Source of the DNA: Clostridia bacterium
GTDB lineage: Bacteria; Bacillota; Clostridia; TANB77; CAG-508
Length of the DNA stretch: 12,932 bases
Reading direction: 5' to 3'
Assembly (NCBI GenBank): GCA_900768805.1
Contig: CAAGEF010000227.1
Coordinates: 1 to 12,932, forward strand
Position numbers and translations under genes: made by a program. The notes beneath the pieces were generated by a model. The model made no database searches, was not told the origin of the DNA, and worked only from the letters and a program-made list of their open reading frames with translations. Positions 6,039-12,379 of the stretch are shown here, one piece after another. Within the stretch, counting starts at the first letter, position 1. Each line of letters begins with the position of its first letter.

Positions 6039-6066
6039 ATTATATACTCTAAAAAAATAAAGTAAA
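6039..6066 (-). promoter_or_regulatory. probable sigma-A promoter of mecA
   Basis: On the minus strand TTTACT (6061-6066) and TATAAT (6039-6044) are 16 bases apart. The start near 6032 leaves about 30 bases of leader. AT-richness makes the -35 assignment moderate. Confidence 0.55.
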
Positions 6067-6114
6067 TGTTAATAAAAGGAAGATAATATATTATATTAAT
6101 TTAGCTAATAAATA

Positions 6115-6131
6115 TTTACAAAAATTGTAAA
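6115..6131. promoter_or_regulatory. perfect 7-bp dyad between the divergent mecA and DUF4321 promoters
   Basis: TTTACAA-AAA-TTGTAAA is a perfect inverted repeat of 7 bases with a 3-base spacer. It ends 6 bases before the rightward -35 box and lies about 50 bases upstream of the leftward one. It could be an operator or a UP-type element. A related block precedes the M23 promoter (3761), but there the dyad is imperfect. Confidence 0.4.
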
Positions 6132-6137
6132 ATAGCC

Positions 6138-6166
6138 TTGAAAAAAATTATACATGAATATATAAT
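6138..6166 (+). promoter_or_regulatory. sigma-A promoter of the DUF4321-radC-mre-mrdA-minC operon
   Basis: TTGAAA (6138-6143) and a perfect TATAAT (6161-6166) are 17 bases apart; the start should be near 6173. No internal terminator or other convincing promoter is seen before 11314, so this is the likely main promoter for a transcript of about 5.2 kb. Confidence 0.75.
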
Positions 6167-6214
6167 ATACCCATAAATCAAAAATCCGTAAGGAATTTAA
6201 ATTTGGAGGAAAAT

Positions 6215-6472
6215 ATGGCTACAAAAGAAAAGAATTTTTGGATATTAGTAATCTTTTTATTATCAGGTCTAGTAATAGGAGGACTAATAGGAGAGATTGC
6301 TGGTAAATCAGGAGGTTTATGGTGGCTTAGTTATGCAAAAGAATTTGGATTAACGCAACCAGTCACATTGGATTTAAGTATATTAAAATTATCATTTAGT
6401 TTAATATTTAAAATAAATATAGCTAGTATTATAGGAATGGCAATTGCTATATTTATTTATAGAAAAGTTTAA
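6215..6472 (+). CDS. DUF4321 family small membrane protein
   Basis: An 85-residue membrane protein resembling DUF4321, which in Clostridia commonly lies just upstream of radC and the mre genes. It has two membrane segments: residues about 8-26 (NFWILVIFLLSGLVIGGLIG) and about 57-80. Between them is a short outside loop with GGLWWL and a TLDLSILKLSFSL stretch typical of the family. An in-frame TTG at 6203 would extend it by four residues. That codon overlaps the GGAGG (6205-6209), which is properly placed for ATG 6215, so I use the ATG. The role is unknown. Its conserved position suggests a link to cell-wall growth or septation. It is the first gene of the operon, 32 bases before radC. Confidence 0.75.
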   Translation: MATKEKNFWILVIFLLSGLVIGGLIGEIAGKSGGLWWLSYAKEFGLTQPVTLDLSILKLSFSLIFKINIASIIGMAIAIFIYRKV

Positions 6473-6504
6473 TTATATAGGGGCAAGCAAACGGAAAGGA
6501 TTTT

Positions 6505-7168
6505 ATGAAAAGTTTTCCTCTTAATATGCTACCCTATGAAAAATTAGAATTATACGGAGAAGAAACACTAAATATAGAAGAACTATTAGCAATTATATTA
6601 AAAACAGGTATCAAAAATAAAACTGCAATGCAAATTGCAAAAGAAATAATGTACTTAGGTGGAAATGGCAATTCCTTAAGGTTTCTTCAAGATGTATCTA
6701 TAAATGACTTAACCAAAATAGTTGGAATAGGAAAAAGTAAAGCAATTCAATTAAAAGCTGTTGCAGAAATTGCAAAAAGAATGAATTATCCTATTTTAGA
6801 AAAACAAAAAATTACATCTGCACAAGATGTAATTCGTTTATTTGAAAATGAATTAAAATTCGAAAAAAGAGAATTTATAAAAATATTAATTTTAAATACA
6901 AAAAATATTGTACTAAAAATTCGAAATATTGCAATTGGAGGTACAAATTATTCGTTAATATCACCTAAAGAAATTTTGTCAGAAGCAGTTAAATTAGAGG
7001 CTCAAAAAATAATTTTAATACATAATCATCCAAGTCGGAGATTCTACTCCAAGTGAGGCTGATTATAAAATTACAGAAAAATTAGATAAAGCAGCTAAAA
7101 TTTTGGGTATAACATTATTAGATCATATAATTATAGGTGATGGAAATTATAAAAGTATAAAATTTTAG
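6505..7168 (+). pseudogene. radC: radC (JAB/MPN domain protein) broken by a 1-base insertion
   Basis: RadC/UPF0758 family protein. Despite the name its role in DNA repair is doubtful; it carries a helix-hairpin-helix region and a JAMM metalloprotease-like domain. From ATG 6505 (AAAGGA 4 bases upstream) frame 1 encodes 183 residues, including the hairpin motif IVGIGKSKAIQLKA (72-85) and the JAMM start HNHPS (173-177). It then goes off frame at SRRFYSK and stops at 7056. Dropping the extra C at 7036 restores HNHPSGDSTPSEADYK and a normal end at TAG 7168, giving about 220 residues, the usual length. The insertion separates the two metal-binding histidines from the serine/aspartate half of the site. 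The base is not in a homopolymer. It could be a real mutation or a sequencing error; no slip-prone site suggests programmed frameshifting. Confidence 0.9.
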
Positions 7169-7183
7169 GAAAGGATCTATATA

Positions 7184-8002
7184 ATGGGAGGTAAAAGTAA
7201 ATCTACTGGAGTATTAGGGAGTGTTATAGTTTTAGTAATTTTAATATTACTAATATTTCTATCAAATGTAGAAAATAATAAATTATCATATTTAGAAAAT
7301 ATAGGTTCAAAGATATCTACTCCTGTTCAAAAAATTGTATCAGATATAAAAAATAAAGTAAAAGGAAATTCTACTTATTTTTCAGATATGGAAAGTTTAC
7401 AAAAAGAGAATGAAGAATTAAAAAAGAAAAATAGTGAATTAGAAACTAACTTAAGAGAATTAGAAGTGTTGAAAGCGGAAAATCAAAATTTACAAGAATA
7501 CATGAATTTAACAGAAAAATATTCTGATTATAATGCAATACCTGCTTATGTAATAAATAGAGATGTTAGTAATTATAGTAGTAATCTTGTAATAAATGTA
7601 GGAAAAAAAGACGGAATAGAAGAAAATATGACAGTCATTGCAGATAAAGGTTTAGTAGGACATATAATTTCTGTAACAGAAAATACTGCAAAAGTACAAG
7701 TAATAATAGATCCTGCTTGTACAGTTAGTTGTATGATTAGTACAACAGAAGAAAGTATAATTTGTAAAGGAACTCTTGATAATAACCAAATAATTAGAGC
7801 AACCTATATACCAACAGGTGCAGAATTAATAATTGGTGATTCAATTCAAACTTCTGGAATTGGTGGAATTTATCAAAGAGGAATATTTATAGGAACAATA
7901 AAAGAAATAGTTACTACAAATAATGCTACAGATAGATATGCGGTTGTAGAACCTGCAGTTGATTTTTCTAAAGTAAATTCTGTTTTAGTAATAAAAAATT
8001 AA
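7184..8002 (+). CDS. mreC: rod shape-determining protein MreC
   Basis: Bitopic scaffold of the elongation machinery, linking MreD and PBP2 outside the membrane. The 272-residue protein has a short cytoplasmic start, a membrane helix (about 11-27), a coiled coil (about 68-110, with QKENEELKKKNSELE) and the paired beta-barrel region. Typical MreC elements are NVGKKDGIEENMTVIADKGLVG (about 139-160), IIDPACTVSCMI and TSGIGGIYQRGIFIGTI. ATG 7184 follows AAAGGA (7170-7175), only 15 bases after the radC stop. mreB, which commonly sits between radC and mreC in Clostridia, is absent here. Length and domains are complete. Confidence 0.95.
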   Translation: MGGKSKSTGVLGSVIVLVILILLIFLSNVENNKLSYLENIGSKISTPVQKIVSDIKNKVKGNSTYFSDMESLQKENEELKKKNSELETNLRELEVLKAENQNLQEYMNLTEKYSDYNAIPAYVINRDVSNYSSNLVINVGKKDGIEENMTVIADKGLVGHIISVTENTAKVQVIIDPACTVSCMISTTEESIICKGTLDNNQIIRATYIPTGAELIIGDSIQTSGIGGIYQRGIFIGTIKEIVTTNNATDRYAVVEPAVDFSKVNSVLVIKN

Positions 8003-8032
8003 TTTTAAAAGTGGAAAGGACTAAAAATAAAA

Positions 8033-8566
8033 ATGAGAAAAACTATTATTACAGTTAGTTTGTTTATTGTTTTTCTAATTATATATTTTCTACAAGCAAA
8101 TATATTTCCTAATTTTTCAATAGCAGGAATTACGCCAAATTTATTTATAATTTATGTTTTATTTATAGGGCTTTATGCAAATCAAACATTAGGAGTAATA
8201 TTTGGAATCATTATCGGATTATTTTTAGATTCTGTGTATGGTCAATCTATAGGGCTTTCTGCAGTAATGCTTTGTGTAGTTGGATTTTTAGGTTCATATT
8301 TTGATAAGAACTTTTCAAAAGATAATAAATTAACGATATTATTTATGGTTATAGGTGCTACTGTAATATATGAATTAGGCTTATATTCATTAAAATCTAT
8401 AATTTATGAATTTAATTTTGAATTATGGTTTTTTGTAAGAATTTTATTATTAGAAATTTTATATAATAGCTTATTATCTATAATATTTTATCCAATAATT
8501 CAAAAGATTGGCTATGCAATGGATAGAAACTTTAAAGAAAATAATCTACTTACTAGATATTTCTAA
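8033..8566 (+). CDS. mreD: rod shape-determining protein MreD
   Basis: Integral membrane partner of MreC in lateral wall synthesis. It has 177 residues, almost entirely hydrophobic, with five to six membrane segments. It begins MRKTIITVSLFIVFLIIYFL and contains the family-typical GLFLDSVYGQSIGLSAV (about 62-78) and a polar loop YFDKNFSKDNK. ATG 8033 lies 12 bases after GGAAAGGA, a rather long spacing. The TAA stop overlaps the first bases of the very strong ribosome site of the PBP2 gene, so translation of the two genes is probably coupled. Confidence 0.92.
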   Translation: MRKTIITVSLFIVFLIIYFLQANIFPNFSIAGITPNLFIIYVLFIGLYANQTLGVIFGIIIGLFLDSVYGQSIGLSAVMLCVVGFLGSYFDKNFSKDNKLTILFMVIGATVIYELGLYSLKSIIYEFNFELWFFVRILLLEILYNSLLSIIFYPIIQKIGYAMDRNFKENNLLTRYF

Positions 8567-8576
8567 AGGAGGTGAT
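8565..8576 (+). promoter_or_regulatory. perfect 12-nt Shine-Dalgarno sequence in front of a CTG start
   Basis: AAAGGAGGTGAT is the full complement of the canonical 3' end of bacterial 16S rRNA, the strongest ribosome site in the window. Its AGGAGG core ends at 8572, giving 8 bases to CTG 8581, the ideal distance. An ATG-TAG pair (8575-8580) stands in the same frame just ahead. That ATG is only 2 bases from the core, so it is unlikely to be used efficiently. Confidence 0.8.
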
Positions 8577-8580
8577 GTAG

Positions 8581-10677
8581 CTGAAACATACAAGTGAAAC
8601 AGAAAAAACTAATTTTAGGTTTAATATTTTAACAACATGTACATACTTAATAGGAATAATAATATTAATTCAATTATTTAATGTTCAAATTGTAAATGGT
8701 ACAGAATATAGACAAACATCAAATACAAAATTAACTAGAGAATCAAAGATTGAAGCTGTAAGAGGAAATATACTAGATTCATCAGGAAATGTTTTAGTTT
8801 CTACAGATATGACATTTTCTCTAGAAATGTATAAAACAAAGGTAGAAGATAGTATATTAAATTATTCAATTTCTGTAATGACAAATATATTAACTCAAAA
8901 TGGAGATTCTTATAATGATAATTTCCCTATAAGTACAAATCCTTTTGAATTTCATTTTAATTCAGAAGAAGAATTATTAAATTGGAAGAAAAAATATAAA
9001 ATTCCCGAAACTGCATCTGCCCAAGAAGCGTTTTATTTATTTAGAGATAAATATGGAATAGAAAGTGAAGATGTAGATGAAATAAGGAGAATATTAGCAA
9101 TAAGATATGAAATATCTACAAAAGGATATTCTGCTACAAAATCAATAGAAATATCTAAAGAAATTTCAAGAAATAGTGCTGTTCAGTTACAAGAAAATGG
9201 TTCAAAATTAACTGGTGTAAATGTAGTAGTTGAACCAGTTAGAGTATATCATACAGGAAGTTTAGCTTCTCATATTATAGGATATATGGGAAAAATATCG
9301 GAAAAAAATAAAGAAGAATTACAAAAGATTGGTGATGATTATAAATACGAAAATGATGATAAAATAGGACAAGCTGGAATTGAAAAGGTATTTGAAGAAT
9401 ATCTTAGAGGAACTGATGGAGAAAAACAAATAGATATGGATGTTGATGGTTCCATAACTGGTGAATATACTGCAAAAGAAGCAATAGGTGGCGCAAATAT
9501 TGTTCTTACAATAGATGCAAACCTTCAAAAAGTTGCAGAAAAAGCTTTGGCAGATAATATAGAAAAAATTAGAACAGGAGGATTTGGTGAACCATATGAA
9601 GCAAAAGGAGGAGCTGTTGTAGTAACAAATGTAAAAACAGGAGAAATTATAGCAATGGCAAGTAATCCAGACTATGATCCATCAGCATTTTATAATGGAA
9701 TTTCAAGTGAGCTCTTAGCAGAATACAATGAGAAAGGTGTATGGAGAAATAAAACAACTCAAAATGCTTATGCTCCAGGTTCAACATATAAAATGGTTAC
9801 AGCAATTGCGGGCTTGCAAGAAGGTGTGATATCACCAACGGAAAGAATAAATGATACTGGAATTTATCCTGTTGCACATCAACCGCATTGTTGGTATTAT
9901 GATACTTATCATGTAGGTCATGGAAATTTAAATGTAGTTGGAGCAATTCAAAAATCGTGTAATTATTTCTTTTATGAAGTTGGAAATAGATTAGGAATAG
10001 AAAAATTAGCACAATATTCAAAATTCTTTGGATTAGGTAAAAAGACAGGTATAGAATTAAATGGCGAAACTGCTGGAACACTTGCGGAAAGAGCACGAGC
10101 AGAAGATTGGGGTGTAGCAGATACTATAGTTGCTGCAATAGGGCAAGGATATAATGATTTTACGCCAGTACAAATGGCAAAATATATATCAATACTTGTA
10201 AATGGAGGAAATCAAATTGATTTAACACTTATAAAAAGTGTTGTACAATCAAATGGTACACAGGTTTCAAAATCAACAATAGATGAATTCGTTAATAAGA
10301 AATTAGGCTTAAATGAAGAAGAAACAAATGAAGATATTCAATTAAATCAAGATGCAATATCAGTAGTTTTAGAAGGAATGCGTTCAGTTGCTGTAGAAGG
10401 AGGAACAGCTTATAATATCTTTAAAGACTTTGATATTGAAATTGGAGGTAAAACAGGTTCTGCAGAAACTCATACAACAGATGTAAACGCTTGGTTTGTG
10501 GGCTTTGCACCTTATCGTGACCCTGAAATTGCAGTTGTAGTTTTAGTTGAAAATGGTAGACATGGTAACTACACAGCCGAAGTAGTAAGAGAAATCATTT
10601 CAGAATATTTTGGAATGAACATAGAAACAGTTACAGAAGATATGTCTGCTTCTTCTGAAATGGAATCATTTAGATAA
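8581..10677 (+). CDS. mrdA: penicillin-binding protein 2 (MrdA), transpeptidase of the elongation complex
   Basis: Class B PBP that cross-links lateral-wall peptidoglycan with RodA. The start is inferred as CTG 8581. The conserved frame is open from there through the membrane anchor (about residues 21-35, TYLIGIIILIQLFNVQ) and the family motif RGNILDSSGNVL (61-72). It contains no ATG, GTG or TTG before ATG 8809, which would delete the anchor. TAG directly precedes the CTG, which follows the strong ribosome site at 8565-8576. Read so, the protein has 698 residues. The catalytic motifs are S401-T-Y-K404, S459-C-N461 and K624-T-G626, and GQGYNDFTPVQ is present, so it should be active. It follows mreD and precedes minC by 18 bases. 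A mutated TTG start or a sequencing error is the alternative to a true CTG start. Confidence 0.93.
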   Translation: MKHTSETEKTNFRFNILTTCTYLIGIIILIQLFNVQIVNGTEYRQTSNTKLTRESKIEAVRGNILDSSGNVLVSTDMTFSLEMYKTKVEDSILNYSISVMTNILTQNGDSYNDNFPISTNPFEFHFNSEEELLNWKKKYKIPETASAQEAFYLFRDKYGIESEDVDEIRRILAIRYEISTKGYSATKSIEISKEISRNSAVQLQENGSKLTGVNVVVEPVRVYHTGSLASHIIGYMGKISEKNKEELQKIGDDYKYENDDKIGQAGIEKVFEEYLRGTDGEKQIDMDVDGSITGEYTAKEAIGGANIVLTIDANLQKVAEKALADNIEKIRTGGFGEPYEAKGGAVVVTNVKTGEIIAMASNPDYDPSAFYNGISSELLAEYNEKGVWRNKTTQNAYAPGSTYKMVTAIAGLQEGVISPTERINDTGIYPVAHQPHCWYYDTYHVGHGNLNVVGAIQKSCNYFFYEVGNRLGIEKLAQYSKFFGLGKKTGIELNGETAGTLAERARAEDWGVADTIVAAIGQGYNDFTPVQMAKYISILVNGGNQIDLTLIKSVVQSNGTQVSKSTIDEFVNKKLGLNEEETNEDIQLNQDAISVVLEGMRSVAVEGGTAYNIFKDFDIEIGGKTGSAETHTTDVNAWFVGFAPYRDPEIAVVVLVENGRHGNYTAEVVREIISEYFGMNIETVTEDMSASSEMESFR

Positions 10678-10695
10678 AAGAAGGAGGAAAAAAGG

Positions 10696-11301
10696 ATGTT
10701 AAACAACATTAAGATTAGTCAAACTCTTGAAGAAATAGTATTAAATGTAAATGTAGTTGCAGATTTATCAGAAATACTAGAAGAGTTAGATGTAAAAATA
10801 CCAAAGCTAAAAAGTTTTTATAAAACTTCTAAATTACCAATGAAAATTACAGGAAAATTATTTACAGAAACAGAAATGCAAAAAATTACAAATAAAATAA
10901 ATTCAGAAATTGAAGTTTTAATAAAATATGATGATCCTTCTGATTTATTAGGGCTACATGCAATTAAGAAAACTTTTGAAACAGATACAGAAATTTCAGA
11001 AACAAAGTATATTCAAAATTCAATTAGATCAGGACAAAAAGAAGAGTATTCTGGAAGTTTAGTAATAATGGGTGATGTAAATGCTGGTGCAGAAGTGATT
11101 GCCGGAGGCAACATAGCAATACTCGGAACTTTAAGGGGAGTTGCACATGCTGGTGCAAATGGAAATATTAAGGCAATTGTTTCAGCAAGCAGTATGGATG
11201 TTACTCAAGTTAGAATAGGGAATCTTGTGAAAGAGATTAGTCAAAAAATAGATAAAACCCCTATTTGTGAGATAGAAAATGGAAATATAGTTGTAAGATA
11301 A
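10696..11301 (+). CDS. minC: septum site-determining protein MinC
   Basis: Inhibitor of FtsZ polymerisation that, with MinD, blocks division at the cell poles. It has 201 residues. The N-terminal part (about 1-95) is divergent. The C-terminal beta-helix domain begins with the family signature NSIRSGQ (108-114) and continues with SLVIMGDVNAGAEVIAGGNI (121-140) and LRGVAHAGANGN, the glycine-rich turns that bind MinD. It is slightly short of the more usual 210-230. ATG 10696 follows AGGAGG (10682-10687) at 8-base spacing. It is the last gene of the operon, and minD and minE, often next, are not present. Coupling to mreCD and PBP2 is common in Clostridia and ties elongation and division together. 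Confidence 0.9.
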   Translation: MLNNIKISQTLEEIVLNVNVVADLSEILEELDVKIPKLKSFYKTSKLPMKITGKLFTETEMQKITNKINSEIEVLIKYDDPSDLLGLHAIKKTFETDTEISETKYIQNSIRSGQKEEYSGSLVIMGDVNAGAEVIAGGNIAILGTLRGVAHAGANGNIKAIVSASSMDVTQVRIGNLVKEISQKIDKTPICEIENGNIVVR

Positions 11302-11313
11302 TGAAAAAAAGCG

Positions 11314-11362
11314 TATATTGAAGAATATTGGAGCATAGGAAGTCTTTGTATTCTTCAATATA
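11314..11362. terminator. bidirectional terminator between minC and the leftward small-gene cluster
   Basis: TATATTGAAGAATA (11314-11327) pairs perfectly with TATTCTTCAATATA (11349-11362) around a 21-base loop. Nine Ts follow on the plus strand (11362-11370), and GCTTTTTTT follows on the minus strand. It starts 12 bases after the minC stop and 11 bases past the end of the convergent gene. Confidence 0.9.
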
Positions 11363-11373
11363 TTTTTTTTTCA

Positions 11374-11541
11374 TTAATTTAACAATAGCACTAATACTAA
11401 AATTAAAATGAAGTCAGTGTTTTGGTCCAATATTAATAAAAAAATAACAGCCAAGATAATTAGATTATCTCTCGAAATCCCTAGTTTCTCAAAATATTCA
11501 ATTATGGGGAGCGATAAACTTTCTAAACTTAGATTTTCCAT
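11374..11541 (-). CDS. unrecognised 55-aa membrane protein, last gene of the leftward cluster
   Basis: I do not recognise this protein. It reads leftward from ATG 11541 with AAGGAG at good spacing; that site lies in the last codons of the preceding gene, whose stop is only 2 bases upstream, so translation is coupled. The product has a soluble amphipathic start (MENLSLESLSLPIIEYFEKLGISRD, broken here only by a Pro) and then two hydrophobic stretches (about 27-38 and 44-54), separated by DQNTD. It therefore probably forms a membrane hairpin. Short stretches of this type (LIILAVIFLLI with polar turn) are seen in small sporulation proteins of Clostridia, but this is only resemblance. The gene ends at the bidirectional terminator. 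Confidence 0.72.
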   Translation of the reverse strand: MENLSLESLSLPIIEYFEKLGISRDNLIILAVIFLLILDQNTDFILILVLVLLLN

Positions 11542-11543
11542 AA

Positions 11544-11885
11544 TTATAACTCCTTATTTAAAACATCTAAAATACTAAGGACATTAACAATTTTTATATA
11601 TTCATCAAGTTTATTTTGTTTTTTTGAACTTAAAAAAGGTTTTAGTGCTTGGAGTAAAGAGGCTCTAGGACTATTAGAATTATTTAGTTTATCAGTTATT
11701 GTTTTAAATTTTAAAATTGTATTTATATCAAGATTAAATCCATTATTTCCAGAATTTTCATTTGAATCATTTTTATTACCATTATTTTCTGTATTAGCAT
11801 TAACAAAGTCATTTAAATTTATATCTTTTTCTTTTAAAATATCAGAAAATTGATTGATTACATTAGAAATATCATTCTCCTCCAA
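11544..11885 (-). CDS. unrecognised 113-aa helical protein with Asn-rich linker
   Basis: I do not recognise this protein. In-frame GTGs at 11897 and 11894 fall inside the ribosome site AAAGGTGGTGAT (11890-11901), so the likely start is TTG 11885, giving MEENDISNVINQF. The N-terminal helix (4-30) is followed by an Asn/Gly/Ser-rich linker (31-50). A second helical region (52-113) includes SPRASLLQALKPFLSSKKQ (72-90). That basic LLxALKPFLS..K pattern recalls small uncharacterised clostridial proteins, but I cannot name a family. It has no signal peptide or membrane segment. It sits between the 43-aa gene (about 97 bases upstream) and the 55-aa membrane gene (2 bases downstream), and probably works with the latter. 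Confidence 0.75.
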   Translation of the reverse strand: MEENDISNVINQFSDILKEKDINLNDFVNANTENNGNKNDSNENSGNNGFNLDINTILKFKTITDKLNNSNSPRASLLQALKPFLSSKKQNKLDEYIKIVNVLSILDVLNKEL

Positions 11886-11917
11886 AAAAATCACCACCTT
11901 TATAAAATTGAAAAGTA

Positions 11918-11953
11918 GGAACAGCTATTTATATAATTCTGGAAAACTGTTCC
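11918..11953. terminator. hairpin between the 43-aa and 113-aa genes, terminator or attenuator
   Basis: GGAACAG (11918-11924) pairs with CTGTTCC (11947-11953) around a 22-base loop. The plus strand continues with CTTTTTT, a proper U-run, although no rightward gene ends here. On the minus strand the following U-run is weaker (TACTTTTC). It may partly stop the leftward transcript after the 43-aa gene, or block antisense reading. Confidence 0.5.
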
Positions 11954-11981
11954 CTTTTTTACATATAATTGCACAACAATA

Positions 11982-12113
11982 CTAATTCTTGTTTTTATTA
12001 TTGTTATTATTTTTATTTAATATTTCTTGAGCTATTTTCAAATTTTTTTCAAGCTCAGCTTTATCCATTTTTGCAAGTTTTGCAAGCATTTTATTTAAAT
12101 CTAAATTATCCAT
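11982..12113 (-). CDS. unrecognised 43-aa helical protein, first gene of the leftward cluster
   Basis: I do not recognise this protein. It starts at ATG 12113 behind GGAGG at good spacing and ends at TAG 11982-11984. Residues 4-34 form one amphipathic, charged helix (NLDLNKMLAKLAKMDKAELE then KNLKIAQEILN), and the tail is nearly all Asn and Lys. It has no membrane segment. Its size suggests a partner or regulator of the following proteins. About 97 bases containing a hairpin separate it from the 113-aa gene, so it may be made in excess over the others. A CATATACTA box on the minus strand upstream resembles a sporulation sigma -10, but no convincing -35 accompanies it. Confidence 0.65.
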   Translation of the reverse strand: MDNLDLNKMLAKLAKMDKAELEKNLKIAQEILNKNNNNNKNKN

Positions 12114-12379
12114 AAAACCTCCAAATTTAGTTATTTGCTTTTAAAATTAAAAAATCCCTAGCAAATCTTTAATTAATAATAGTATATGCATTAACTTAAA
12201 AATAAATGAGTAACAAAAAAATAATAAAAATTTAATATTTTATATCCAAATTTTTCTTTTTTGATTTTCCGTAAAAATTTTACAAAAAAAGCGTCTGTAA
12301 TATGAGAAAATGGTCACTTTTTTAAAGAACAATATTATGTTAGCATATTTATATATAATATTTTAAGGAAAGGAAAATT
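12114..12379. other. very AT-rich intergenic region between divergent genes
   Basis: This stretch holds the upstream regions of the leftward 43-aa gene and the rightward secreted-protein gene. A short inverted repeat, GTAAAA-A-TTTTAC (12271-12283), is present and is followed by TTTACAAAAAAAG, similar to the TTTACAAAAA blocks at 281, 3761 and 6115. A TATAAT at 12354-12359 lies too close to the ribosome site to give a normal leader. I could not assign a promoter with both boxes for either gene and see no ORF of note. Confidence 0.4.

Noticed and set aside
7034..7042. Programmed +1 frameshift in radC
   Set aside because: The P-site codon AGT cannot re-pair with GTC, and no stimulatory stop, internal ribosome site or obvious pseudoknot is seen; mutation or sequencing error is simpler.
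12354..12359. TATAAT as the -10 box of the secreted-protein gene
   Set aside because: The implied start site falls at the ribosome site, leaving no leader, and no -35 box stands 16-18 bases upstream.
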